NCBI GenBank assembly: GCA_036389275.1
Contig: DASVQE010000017.1
Location: forward strand, 12,807 to 76,806
Reading direction: 5' to 3'
DNA: 64,000 nt
From: QHVT01 sp036389275
GTDB lineage: Bacteria > Acidobacteriota > Thermoanaerobaculia > Gp7-AA8
Positions 43,500 through 54,382 of the stretch are shown one piece after another. Positions within the stretch are counted from its first letter, which is position 1, and each line of letters begins with the position of its first letter. Under the pieces are notes generated by a model, which worked only from the letters and a program-made list of their open reading frames with translations, made no database searches and was not told the origin of the DNA. Both the position numbers and the translations under genes were made by a program.

Positions 43500-44356
43500 G
43501 GGTGCAGCGCCTCGAGCTTCTTCTGGAACTGCTCGCACGGCGTGCCGCCGCTGCCGGTGATGGCGCGCTCCCACGAGCCGTACATCGGATTGGGAACGAT
43601 GAACCAGCGCGTGCCCCAGGCGTCGCGGGCCTGCTGCACGATGGCGTCGCGGTCGGCGGCGCTCTTGTCGCGCGCGTCGGCGAAGTCGTTGAGGTCGTCG
43701 CCGAGGAGCAGCAGCACGCGATGCGTCGACGCGACGAAGTCGCGGCGCGAGCTCTTGTCGCTCTTCCATTCCGGACGCGCGCCGCGCATCAGTACCGTGC
43801 CGTCGCTCACCGGAAATCCGAGACGCTCGAGATTCCGCCGCGTGCTGTCGGTCTCCTGCGGATGATCGCGGTTCGTCACGTAGAACGGCGTCACGCCGCG
43901 GCTCTTTGCGTACGCGAGAAACTCCGCCGCGCCGGGGACCGCCTTCGCGTCCGCCTCCGCCACCCACGTCTTCCAGAGATCGGCGTCATACGTCTTCCCG
44001 GCGCCGATCGCACGCGCCTCGAACGCGGTGTTGTCGAGCGCCGTCTCGTCGAGATCGAGCACGATCGCCGGCGGCTTCGCGTCGCGCGCGCTCTTCTGCG
44101 CGAGCGCCGCATCGAGCGCGCGTCGCGCCGCCGCGTACGTCTGCAGCGCCGCCGCGTCGTACTCGGCCGCGTGCTGCACCCAGAGCGCGGCGTTGAGCAG
44201 CGCGTTGCCCGGCACGCACGGCTCGGTCGCGCCGCCGGTGGTGGAGACGACGGCGGACGGCGCGTCGTTCGCGTGCTCCGGCCGCTCGAACGGCGGCGTG
44301 GTGGTCGTGTGCGCGCAGGCGGCGGAGAAGAGCGCGAGGAGCAGCAGTTTTCGCAT
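43496..44356 (-). CDS. HAD-superfamily acid phosphatase, lipoprotein e(P4)/class B-like
   Basis: A 286-residue protein, first of the phosphatase-kinase unit. The N-terminus is hydrophobic (LLLLALFSAAC) and ends in Cys at residue 15, so it may be a lipoprotein anchored in a membrane. The HAD nucleophile motif is LDLDETALDN (Asp-x-Asp-x-Thr), followed by VTPFYVTNRDH (motif II, with the Thr/Asn), a lysine in the PEWKSDKSSRR region and the acidic LLLGDDLNDFAD (motif III/IV). e(P4) enzymes release phosphate from nucleotides and other monoesters at the cell surface. Together with the neighbour it would serve phosphate or nucleoside acquisition; no Pho box was recognised upstream, where a terminator of the receptor gene lies. 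Confidence 0.9.
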   Translation of the reverse strand: MRKLLLLALFSAACAHTTTTPPFERPEHANDAPSAVVSTTGGATEPCVPGNALLNAALWVQHAAEYDAAALQTYAAARRALDAALAQKSARDAKPPAIVLDLDETALDNTAFEARAIGAGKTYDADLWKTWVAEADAKAVPGAAEFLAYAKSRGVTPFYVTNRDHPQETDSTRRNLERLGFPVSDGTVLMRGARPEWKSDKSSRRDFVASTHRVLLLLGDDLNDFADARDKSAADRDAIVQQARDAWGTRWFIVPNPMYGSWERAITGSGGTPCEQFQKKLEALHP

Positions 44357-44372
44357 CGTCAGCCGTACATGC

Positions 44373-44404
44373 AAAAAAAAGGGCCGCCTGAAATCAGGCG
44401 GCCC
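44373..44404 (-). terminator. Intrinsic terminator after the TonB-dependent receptor gene
   Basis: Read on the minus strand, GGGCCGCCTG (44404-44395) pairs perfectly with CAGGCGGCCC (44390-44381) around a 4-base loop, followed by eight T. This is the clearest intrinsic terminator in the window. It lies 24 bases after the receptor stop and 17 bases before the acid phosphatase start, so the phosphatase unit needs its own start signal in or near this hairpin, or low-level read-through. Confidence 0.95.
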
Positions 44405-44427
44405 GGGGAACAGCGTGAGACGGGGAA

Positions 44428-47400
44428 CTAGAAGGTGAAGCGGACGCCGAGGCGGCCTTGCCACCGCGAGCGGATATCGTTGGTGCCGAGCGTGAACAGC
44501 GTGTCGGCGTTCCAGCGATCGACGCCGGATTCGCGGTAGATCGGCTTGCCGGTGGCCGGATCGCGCTGCGCCTGGATCGTGGCGATGGTCGTGTTCTGGT
44601 TCGCGATCGAGCGCACCGTACCGTAATCCTTGTCGATCAGGTTCAGCGCGTTGAGCACGTCGAACGTGACGCTGGTCTCGGTGCCGAAGAGCGCGAAGCC
44701 GAGCTCGTAGTGGAAGTCGAGCTCGCGGTTCCACGGCTCCTGGAACTCGTAGCGGTCGACGATGCGGCCGGCGTACGGGTCGTAGCCGAAGCGCTTCATG
44801 AACTGCGTGAAGACCTGCTCGGCCGTCTGCGTCTGGCCGTTGATCGTGCGCGTGGTCGAGCCGTTCGAGAACTGGTAGATCACCTGGCCCTGCGCCGGAA
44901 CGTACAGCAGGTCGTTCGAGGCGTTGAGGTCGTTGTTCGCGTCGTTGCCCTGCAGCATCGAGAACGGACGGCCGGCCTGCATGTTGTAGAAGAAGCCGAC
45001 GCCGTGCGTGAGCGGGCCGGTACGGAAGTCGTACGTGACCCACGCGTTCATGCGCTGCTCGATCTCGAACGCGGAGTTCGACGGATCGTCCTGGAAGATG
45101 TCGCCCTGGGTGTGGCGGAAGCGCCAGTTCGACTGGCCGCGGCTCGAGGTCGCGTCGAAGGCCGACTTCGCATCCTGATACGCGTACGACATGCCGGCGG
45201 TGACGCCGTGCGAGAACGGACGGGTGAGCTGGATGGTGGCGGTCTTGTCGAAGCCCTTGCTGGTGTTGCTGACCAGGAACGCGTCGGCCACCTGCGGCGT
45301 CACCGGCGTGTAGGTGGGGCGGTTGTCGATCGGGTTCACACCCGCCTGACGGTAGCGGACGTTGTAGTAGAAGACGTCCTGCAGCGTCTTCGAGTAGACG
45401 CCTTCGATCGTGCCGCGGATGCCCCAGAAGAGGTCGCGGTCATAGCCGAGGGTGGCGCGGGCCACGCGCGGGAACTCGAAGTCGGGATCCATCAGGTCGA
45501 GGACCGTCGCGCCGGCGGCGCCGAGGTTGGTCGGCTGCGCGCTCGGATCGGGGTTGAACGCGGGCACCGGGCAGTTGTCGGCGAGACGGCAGGTCAGCGA
45601 GACCTGCTCGATGCCGGTGCCGGCGTAGACGTTCGAGATCCAGACGAACGGCGTGCGGCCGGCGAAGACGCCGACGCCGCCGCGGACCTGCTGATTGCCG
45701 CCGAAGTGCGGGTTCCAGTTGAAGCCGATGCGCGGCGACCAGACGATCTTCTCGGACGGCGTCACGTCGGTGCGGTAGCCGAGCGCGCTCACCGCCACCG
45801 GGTTCGCCGACGGCGTGTCGGGGAAGCTCGGGCGGTCGGCGCGGAGGCCGAGCGACAGCGTGAGCTGATTGCTCAGGCGCCAGGAGTCATTCACGTAGAG
45901 GCCGAGCTGCGCGGCTCCGAACGACGTGGCGCGGCGCGGATCGGCGCCCGTGGCGAAGGTGATGCGGTACTCGGTCGGGCGGTTCGCCTCGAAGTTCGCC
46001 ATGGCCGTGGCCAGGTTGTTGGTCTGACCCGGCGCGGCGCCGAAGAAGTAGGCGCCGTAGACGTCGGAGAGGAAGAGGTTCTTGAAGTCGAAGAACTCGT
46101 TGTGCGTGCCGAACACCAGCGTGTGCGCGCCGCGCGTCCAGGTGAAGTCGTCGGTGACTTCGAGGATGTCCTGATCGAGCGCGTTCGCGCCGGAGAAACG
46201 CTCCGTGCCGGCGGTGATGGTGGCGTTCTGGTTCGCGCCGCCGATCTCGACGGCCGGGAACGCGATCGGCGTCTGGCGCAGGTCGCGGATGGTGGTGAAG
46301 TTCACGCGGCCTTCATTGAACGCGTTCGCCGAGAGGATGCTGTTGACCTGCAGCACGGTGCTGTTGGTCTTGTCGAGCTGCACGTACTGCGCGGTCGGGA
46401 AGGTGAAGCGCGCCTCGGTGCGCGTACCGGAGATGTCGCGCGTCGCGTCGACGTAGTTGTGACGCAGCGTGACCTGATTCTTGTTGCCGGCGTTCCAGTC
46501 GAGGCGGCCGAAGAAGGTGTCGCTGTCGGTGACGAGCTGGATGTCCGTGAGCGGACCCGGATCGTAGTTGTAGCGCGAGCGCAGGAGCTCGGAGACGCGC
46601 GCCGCTTCGGCCGGGTTGCGGAACTGCGTGCTGGCGTCGCCGCCCGCCGAGGCGCCGGTCGGCGCGTTGCGGCGGTTGAACTCACCGGTGGCGAAGAAGA
46701 AGAGGCGATCGTGGAGGATCGGACCGCCGAGGCGGCCGCCGTACTGATCGTGCTTGAACTCTTTGTACTCGACGTCGAGCGGACCTTCGCCGACCAGATC
46801 CTGGCTGCGCTTCGAGCCGAAGACCGAGCCTTTCCAGTCGTTGGTTCCGGAGCGGGTCACGGCGTTGATGCCGCCGCCGGTGAAGCCGCCCTGGCGGACG
46901 TCGTACGGCGAGAGGACGAGCTGGAGCTGCTCGATGGCGTCGAGCGAGATCGGCTGCGCGTCCGTCTGTCCGCCCGGCGTGCCGGTGTCGGCCAGACCGA
47001 AGAGGTCATTGTTGACCGCGCCGTCGATCTGGATCGAGTTGTAGCGGTTGTTGCGGCCGGCGACGTTCACGCGCGTGGCGGTGACGTCGGTCGGGTCGAC
47101 GCGGAAGTAAGGATTCGTGCGGGCGAAATCCTGCAGGCTGCGGTTCACCGTCGGCAGCGTCTCGATCGTCTGCTCCGAGACCGTCGAGGTCGAGCCGGTG
47201 CGGTTCGGATTGATGATCGGGTCGGTGTCGGCCGTGACGGTGATCGACTCCGTCACCGCGGCGAGCTGCAGCGTCACCGCCACTTCGGTCGTGTTGCCGA
47301 GGGCGACGTTGACGTTGTCGGAGGTGAACGGCCGGAACCCTTCGAGGTTCGCGGTCACGCGATACGGTCCGCCGACGCGCACGTTCGGTATGAGGAACCG

Positions 47401-47601
47401 TCCGTTCGCGCCGCTCACGTCCGAGTAACGCGTGCCGGTCGGCACGTGCACGGCTTCGATGGTCACGCCCGGCAGCGCGCTACCGTCGCTGCCGACCACC
47501 GTACCGGCGAGGTTTCCGGTGGTGAGCTGAGCGTGACTGACAATGGGAAATGCCAGCAACAACATGCTGGCGAACAACAACAGACGACGGCGAGCGGACA
47601 T
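44428..47601 (-). CDS. Oar-like TonB-dependent outer-membrane receptor
   Basis: A 1057-residue protein. The ATG at 47601 has AGGAGG five bases upstream and gives a signal peptide (LLLFASMLLLAFPIVSHA). Residues about 27-110 form a carboxypeptidase regulatory-like domain (LAGTVVGSDGSALPGVTIEA), then a plug domain at about 120-245 (TVSEQTIETLPTVNRSLQDF, quoted in parts: TVSEQTIETLP, NRSLQDF; and GGFTGGGINAVTRSGTND, in part: GGINAVTRSGTND), then a large beta-barrel with alternating strands to the C-terminal phenylalanine (RWQGRLGVRFTF), the expected outer-membrane signal. Oar-type receptors are typical of Acidobacteriota; the substrate, perhaps a protein or polysaccharide fragment, is unknown. 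It lies 145 bases downstream of rho and is separated from it by a hairpin. Confidence 0.95.
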   Translation of the reverse strand: MSARRRLLLFASMLLLAFPIVSHAQLTTGNLAGTVVGSDGSALPGVTIEAVHVPTGTRYSDVSGANGRFLIPNVRVGGPYRVTANLEGFRPFTSDNVNVALGNTTEVAVTLQLAAVTESITVTADTDPIINPNRTGSTSTVSEQTIETLPTVNRSLQDFARTNPYFRVDPTDVTATRVNVAGRNNRYNSIQIDGAVNNDLFGLADTGTPGGQTDAQPISLDAIEQLQLVLSPYDVRQGGFTGGGINAVTRSGTNDWKGSVFGSKRSQDLVGEGPLDVEYKEFKHDQYGGRLGGPILHDRLFFFATGEFNRRNAPTGASAGGDASTQFRNPAEAARVSELLRSRYNYDPGPLTDIQLVTDSDTFFGRLDWNAGNKNQVTLRHNYVDATRDISGTRTEARFTFPTAQYVQLDKTNSTVLQVNSILSANAFNEGRVNFTTIRDLRQTPIAFPAVEIGGANQNATITAGTERFSGANALDQDILEVTDDFTWTRGAHTLVFGTHNEFFDFKNLFLSDVYGAYFFGAAPGQTNNLATAMANFEANRPTEYRITFATGADPRRATSFGAAQLGLYVNDSWRLSNQLTLSLGLRADRPSFPDTPSANPVAVSALGYRTDVTPSEKIVWSPRIGFNWNPHFGGNQQVRGGVGVFAGRTPFVWISNVYAGTGIEQVSLTCRLADNCPVPAFNPDPSAQPTNLGAAGATVLDLMDPDFEFPRVARATLGYDRDLFWGIRGTIEGVYSKTLQDVFYYNVRYRQAGVNPIDNRPTYTPVTPQVADAFLVSNTSKGFDKTATIQLTRPFSHGVTAGMSYAYQDAKSAFDATSSRGQSNWRFRHTQGDIFQDDPSNSAFEIEQRMNAWVTYDFRTGPLTHGVGFFYNMQAGRPFSMLQGNDANNDLNASNDLLYVPAQGQVIYQFSNGSTTRTINGQTQTAEQVFTQFMKRFGYDPYAGRIVDRYEFQEPWNRELDFHYELGFALFGTETSVTFDVLNALNLIDKDYGTVRSIANQNTTIATIQAQRDPATGKPIYRESGVDRWNADTLFTLGTNDIRSRWQGRLGVRFTF

Positions 47602-47642
47602 GAATCCTCCTGACGCGTGTTGGAATGCTGAGCTTTGGATCA

Positions 47643-47669
47643 AACCGCACCTCGGGCGGAGGTGCGGTT
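47643..47669 (-). terminator. Hairpin between rho and the receptor gene
   Basis: AACCGCACCTC (47643-47653) and GAGGTGCGGTT (47659-47669) form an 11-base perfect stem with a 5-base loop. On the minus strand it is followed only by TTGATCC, so the T-run is short. It probably terminates rho transcription and leaves the receptor gene to its own promoter in the remaining short gap. Confidence 0.6.
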
Positions 47670-47746
47670 GTGTAGCGGCATCGTAAATCCGGTCATCGGC
47701 CGAGTCCAGCGGAAGTCGCGTGAAATCGGCGAAAAATTCGTCGCGA

Positions 47747-49117
47747 TCAGAAGCTCTTGATGAACGCGTCGTTGCTCGGGAACTTCTGCAGCCGTTCCAG
47801 CAGCATCTTCATCGCGTTCATCGGGTCGGTGCCGGCCAGCGCCCGCCTCAGCGTATGCACCTTCGGCAGCACCGCCGGAGGCAGCAGCTTCTCCTCTTTG
47901 CGCGTGCCGGTCTGGCCGATGTTCATGGCCGGGAAAATGCGCCGCTCGAACAGACCGCGGTCGAGCACGATTTCCGTATTTCCGGTTCCCTTGAACTCCT
48001 GAAAAATGACTTCGTCCATGCGCGAGCCGGTGTCGACCAGCGCCGTCGCGATGATGGTCAGCGAGCCCCAGTCCTCGGCATTGCGGGCCGCGCCGAAGAA
48101 GCGCCGCGGCTTCTCCATCGTCCGCGCGTCGATGCCGCCGGAGAGGATCTTGCCCGAGCCGCGCTGCTCGTTGTTGTAGGCGCGCGACATGCGCGTGATC
48201 GAGTCGCAGAGGATGACCACGTCCTTCTTGATCTCCACGAGGCGCCGCGCGCGCTCGAGGATGATCTCGGCCAGATGAATGTGGTTGTCGGCGGTCTCGT
48301 CGGAGCTCGACGCCACCACTTCGCCTTTCTCAACCGAGCGGCGGAAGTCGGTCACTTCCTCGGGGCGCTCGTCGACGAGCAGCACGAACAGCAGCACGTC
48401 GGGATGATTGAGATTGATGCCGTGGGCGATGTCCTTGAGCAGCGTCGTCTTGCCCGCTTTCGGCGGCGCGACGATGAGGCAGCGCTGCCCTTTGCCGATC
48501 GGCGCGAGCAGGTCGAGCACGCGCGTGGTGAGGCGCTCCGGCTCGGTCTCGAGCTTGAAGACTTCGTTCGGATCGATCGAGATCAGCTCGGAGAAGGGAC
48601 GCCGCGCCTCGCGATACTCCTCGACCGCCATCCCTTCGATCGACTCGAGGCCGACCAGCTCGAGGTTGTTGCCGGCGCGGCGCGCGGAGCCGCCGAGGAG
48701 CAGGCCGGCCTGCAGATGCAGCCGCTCGATGAACGAGCGCGGGACGATGGTGTCGCCCGGCTGCGCCTGATAGCCGTTGGCAGGATCGACGAGCAGGCCG
48801 ACGCCGTTCTGCTTGATGAACAGAACGCCTGACGCGGGTACGAGCTCGCCCGGCGCGACGTCGATGGGCGGCGCGCTGCCGTTCTCCTGCGGCATCGGAC
48901 GTCCTTCACGTCCTCCGCCTCCGCCGCCGGTGCGTCCGCGGCGCGAGCGCCTGCGTCGACGTCCTCCGCCGCCCGCGCCGTACTGGTCGGGTCGTGGTGC
49001 TTCGTTTCCTGGTGACGGGCCGTTGCCGTTGCCCTGAGGCTGTCCCTCGGCACCGGCACTGCCCGGGCGGCGTCTGCGGCGACGCCGCTTACGCGGAGTG
49101 CGATCGTCTGGTGTCAT
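47747..49117 (-). CDS. rho: Transcription termination factor Rho with Arg/Gly-rich N-terminal extension
   Basis: A 456-residue RecA-like hexameric helicase. Core landmarks are the RNA-binding domain (GVLFIKQNGVGLLVDP, about 97-113, with QPGDTIVPRSFIERLHL), Walker A APPKAGKTTLL near 214-224, LLVDERPEEVTDF (Walker B region), the Q-loop region GSGKILSGGID and the R-loop RMSRAYNNEQRG. The first about 80 residues are a low-complexity basic, Arg/Gly/Pro-rich segment (RKRRRRRRRPG, RRRRRSRRGRTGGGGGG) instead of the compact N-terminal helix bundle of E. coli Rho. Such tails are seen in several phyla and may help RNA binding or condensate formation. The start is ATG at 49117. The upstream 256-base gap to the divergent kinase gene holds no feature I can name besides probable divergent promoters. 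Confidence 0.96.
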   Translation of the reverse strand: MTPDDRTPRKRRRRRRRPGSAGAEGQPQGNGNGPSPGNEAPRPDQYGAGGGGRRRRRSRRGRTGGGGGGREGRPMPQENGSAPPIDVAPGELVPASGVLFIKQNGVGLLVDPANGYQAQPGDTIVPRSFIERLHLQAGLLLGGSARRAGNNLELVGLESIEGMAVEEYREARRPFSELISIDPNEVFKLETEPERLTTRVLDLLAPIGKGQRCLIVAPPKAGKTTLLKDIAHGINLNHPDVLLFVLLVDERPEEVTDFRRSVEKGEVVASSSDETADNHIHLAEIILERARRLVEIKKDVVILCDSITRMSRAYNNEQRGSGKILSGGIDARTMEKPRRFFGAARNAEDWGSLTIIATALVDTGSRMDEVIFQEFKGTGNTEIVLDRGLFERRIFPAMNIGQTGTRKEEKLLPPAVLPKVHTLRRALAGTDPMNAMKMLLERLQKFPSNDAFIKSF

Positions 49118-49373
49118 GCAAACTCGATCAACGCTTTACTCAACTTGAGACTGAGCTGGGCACCTCTCGATCTCCCTGGAGGCTGGCGAGCACGGGGCGG
49201 AGAGTAAGTCTCAACGCCGCGCCGAAAGTGCGTAACGCAGTTCGCCGCGCGAGGTGCGGGCGTAGTATGCCATGACCCGGGAAAAAGGCAACCGGTCAAA
49301 CGGCGAAAGTGAAAAGCCGCGCCGCTTGTGCCAGAATGACGCTCTCAATCCCAATTCTTCAGCCGGGCCATTC

Positions 49374-52241
<2,868 letters not shown>

Positions 52242-52268
52242 TGAAGGACCACTGACGGAGGAAGACGA

Positions 52269-52499
52269 ATGCCGGTGTTGACCGACCAGCAGCGCAAGTT
52301 CTACGAGACCACGCTCCAGGTGACGAAGCAGGAGATCAGCGATCTCAAGGACCAGATCGAAGAGGAGCTCGCGAAGGTGAAAGACCGCATCGCGGAGCTT
52401 CAGTCGGCCATCAACGCGTCCAAGCAGATGTACGGCGCCGCCTGCTCCCGCCTCGGCGTCAACAACGACCTCGACGACGAAGAGGGCAGTGACGCGTAG
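52269..52499 (+). CDS. Small coiled-coil protein of unknown function
   Basis: A 76-residue acidic protein that follows the fusion kinase by 27 bases and has GGAGGA upstream. It is almost entirely helical by pattern: TDQQRKFYETTLQVTKQEI, then heptads in LKDQIEEELAKVKDRIAEL and a closing acidic tail (NNDLDDEEGSDA). It contains one Cys and a short GAACSRL segment. The repeats of Leu/Ile/Val at a and d positions indicate a coiled-coil dimer. The gene is real on the basis of ribosome site, spacing and the terminator after it. It may serve the upstream kinase, but this is guesswork from position. Confidence 0.8.
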   Translation: MPVLTDQQRKFYETTLQVTKQEISDLKDQIEEELAKVKDRIAELQSAINASKQMYGAACSRLGVNNDLDDEEGSDA

Positions 52500-52523
52500 A
52501 GCGTTGCATCGTTGTGCACGAGC

Positions 52524-52546
52524 CGCGGCCTCCGGGCCGCGTTTTT
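52524..52546 (+). terminator. Intrinsic terminator after the small coiled-coil gene
   Basis: CGCGGCC (52524-52530), loop TCCG, GGCCGCG (52535-52541) and then TTTTT. It ends the kinase/coiled-coil transcription unit. It lies 35 bases upstream of the binding-protein ATG. Confidence 0.88.
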
Positions 52547-52553
52547 GTTTGTG

Positions 52554-52629
52554 CGAACACGGAACACGGAACGCGGAACGATGAACGCCGCCTCCCGTTC
52601 CGTGTTCCGTGTTCCGCGTTCCGTGTTCG
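52554..52629. repeat. Inverted cluster of 7-8 base units (GGAACAC/GTGTTCC)
   Basis: Units of GGAACAC or GGAACGC run three to four times on the left (52554-52580) and their complement GTTCCGTG/GTTCCGCG runs four times on the right (52596-52629), around the start codon of the binding-protein gene. The two halves can form a long hairpin with the ATG at 52581 in the loop. The right half is translated as the basic part of a signal peptide (SVFRVPRSVF). This short repeat type occurs in many unrelated genomes and is here placed across a start site. Confidence 0.85.
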
Positions 52630-53444
52630 TCGCCGCGGTCATGTTCCTCGCTTGCAGCCGCGAGCAATCATCCGCAACCCACGATGACCTCAACCGCGCC
52701 ATCGCGCTCCCGAAAAAAATCACCCGCATCGTCACGCTCGCGCCGAACGTGACGGAGATGCTGTTCGCCTGCGGCGCCGGCGAGCTGGTGGTGGCCACCG
52801 ACGACAACTCGAACTTTCCCGCGGCGGTACGGAGGCTGCCGAAAGTCGGGGCGATGCAGCCGAACATCGAGCGGGTCGTCTCCATGCGTCCCGACGTCGT
52901 CTTCGCCTCGAGCGAAGGCAATCTGCCGGTGATCGAGGCGCCGCTCGCCGCCGCGCACGTGCCGCTCTACGTCGTGCGCACCGACCGCCTGCAGGAGATC
53001 GCGCCGGCCATGCAGCGCCTCGGCGCGCTCGTTCGTGCGCCGCGCACGGCCGAAGCCGTGCGCGAGCTGCAGCGCGCTATTGACGCGCAGCGGCGCACGC
53101 GCGCGCGGCCGCCGCGCATCCTCTTCGCCGTCTGGACCGATCCGCTCTACGTCGCCGGCGCGAACACCTTCACCGCCGATCTCTACGCGCTGACCGGTGC
53201 ACAAAACGCGGTGCAGGTCCGCGGCTGGCCGCAGTACTCGCTGGAGACGCTCGCCGCACATCCGCCCGACCTCCTGCTCTATCCGCGGCGCTCGGTGAGC
53301 GCGCAGCAGGTGAGCGCGCTGCTCGCGCGCGTCCCGAACGTGCGGCCGCGCGTGGTCGCCGTCGACGAAGATCTCTTCCAGCGTCCCGGCCCGCGAGTCG
53401 GCGAAGCGGCGCGCGCGCTGAACGAGATCCTGGACCGGCCATGA
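52581..53444 (+). CDS. Periplasmic binding protein of a cobalamin/iron-siderophore type ABC importer (BtuF-like)
   Basis: A 287-residue lipoprotein or periplasmic protein. The N-terminus (MNAASRSVFRVPRSVFVAAV) is partly made from the heptamer repeat, then FLAC gives a lipobox-like Cys at about residue 23. The mature part is a type III (helical backbone) binding protein: RIVTLAPNVTEMLFACGAG, VGAMQPNIERVVSMRPDVVFA (in parts: GAMQPNIERV, MRPDVVFA), and later WPQYSLETLAAHPPDLLLYP. The pattern ('VTLAPNVTEMLFA') resembles BtuF more than iron-siderophore proteins. The ATG at 52581 has only a weak ribosome site and sits in the hairpin loop, so starts further in (GTG in the repeat) cannot be excluded. 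Its stop overlaps the permease start by four bases. Confidence 0.87.
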   Translation: MNAASRSVFRVPRSVFVAAVMFLACSREQSSATHDDLNRAIALPKKITRIVTLAPNVTEMLFACGAGELVVATDDNSNFPAAVRRLPKVGAMQPNIERVVSMRPDVVFASSEGNLPVIEAPLAAAHVPLYVVRTDRLQEIAPAMQRLGALVRAPRTAEAVRELQRAIDAQRRTRARPPRILFAVWTDPLYVAGANTFTADLYALTGAQNAVQVRGWPQYSLETLAAHPPDLLLYPRRSVSAQQVSALLARVPNVRPRVVAVDEDLFQRPGPRVGEAARALNEILDRP

Positions 53445-54382
53445 CGCGCGCGCTGCTCATCCTCGGCGCGCTGCTCGCCGTCGTCTGCGCGCTGGCCATC
53501 GCCTTCGGCGCCACGCACGTCTCGCTCGACGACGCCACCGCCCGCACCATCCTCCTGCAGCTCCGCCTGCCGCGCGTGCTGCTCGCCGCCGCCATCGGCG
53601 CTGCGCTCGCCGTGGCCGGCGTCACGTTCCAGACGCTGCTGCGCAATCCGCTGGCGGATCCGTTCATCCTGGGCGTCTCCGGCGGCGCGGCCTGCGGCGC
53701 GGCGGTGTCGTCCGCCCTCGGCCTGGCGCGCGTGCCGGGGCTCGTGCCGCTGATCGCCTTCATCGGCGCGTGCGGCGCGACCGCGGCCGTGTTCGTGCTC
53801 GCGCGCCGCCGCGATCACACCGATCCGGCGCGGCTGCTGCTCTCCGGTCTCGTGCTGAATGCATTCTTCTCCGCGATCATCCTCATCTCCTTCGCCCTGG
53901 CGCGGCAGGCCGATCTCACCGCGGCGTTGCGCTGGATGATGGGAACGCTCGCCGGCGCGACGTGGAACGCGGTGATCCTGGTGACGCTGCTGCTGATCGT
54001 CTCGACGATCGCTTTGGCATTCATCGCCAACGACCTGCGCCTGCTCGCATTCGGCGAGGAAGACGCGAAAGCGCGCGGCGTCGACGTCGAGCGCGTGAAG
54101 CTGATCGGCTTCGCCGCCGCCTCGATCGTCACCGGCGCCTCGGTGGCGGTGAGCGGCATCATCGGCTTCGTCGGCCTGCTCGTGCCGCACCTGATCCGCT
54201 TAGTGTGGCGCCGCGACTTCCGCTTTCTGTTGCCTCTCTGCGCGCTCGGCGGCGCGGCGCTGGTCGTCGCCGCCGACCTCGCCTCGCGCACGCTCGTCAC
54301 CACCACCGAGCTGCCGCTCGGCGCGTTTACGGCCGTACTCGGCGTGCCGTTTTTTCTCTCGCTGCTGCGGAGGTCGCGCTGA
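53441..54382 (+). CDS. FecCD/BtuC-family ABC permease
   Basis: A 313-residue polytopic membrane protein of the BtuC/FecCD family, with about ten hydrophobic helices. Conserved motifs visible are LRLPRVLLAAAIGAALAVAGV, FQTLLRNPLADPFILGVSGGA and, near the end, VAVSGIIGFVGLLVPHLIRL (quoted in parts: SGIIGFVGLLVPHLIRL), the coupling-helix region that contacts the ATPase. The start overlaps the stop of the binding protein (ATGA) and its own stop overlaps the ATPase ATG, so all three proteins are translationally coupled. It would form a homodimeric channel for the substrate delivered by the BtuF-like protein. Confidence 0.94.
   Translation: MTRALLILGALLAVVCALAIAFGATHVSLDDATARTILLQLRLPRVLLAAAIGAALAVAGVTFQTLLRNPLADPFILGVSGGAACGAAVSSALGLARVPGLVPLIAFIGACGATAAVFVLARRRDHTDPARLLLSGLVLNAFFSAIILISFALARQADLTAALRWMMGTLAGATWNAVILVTLLLIVSTIALAFIANDLRLLAFGEEDAKARGVDVERVKLIGFAAASIVTGASVAVSGIIGFVGLLVPHLIRLVWRRDFRFLLPLCALGGAALVVAADLASRTLVTTTELPLGAFTAVLGVPFFLSLLRRSR

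Noticed and set aside
44458..47613. A 1051-codon plus-strand frame opposite the TonB-dependent receptor
   Set aside because: The minus frame has the plug, barrel and C-terminal Phe; the plus frame is low-complexity Arg/Val/Glu-rich and without start context.
49118..49373. tRNA or small RNA gene in the rho/kinase divergent gap
   Set aside because: No cloverleaf, TTCGANNC T-loop with matching stems or independent terminator could be recognised by eye.
52500..52580. Cobalamin riboswitch before the BtuFCD-like operon
   Set aside because: The gap is under 90 bases and is filled by a terminator and the heptamer repeat; no B12-box-like sequence was seen.
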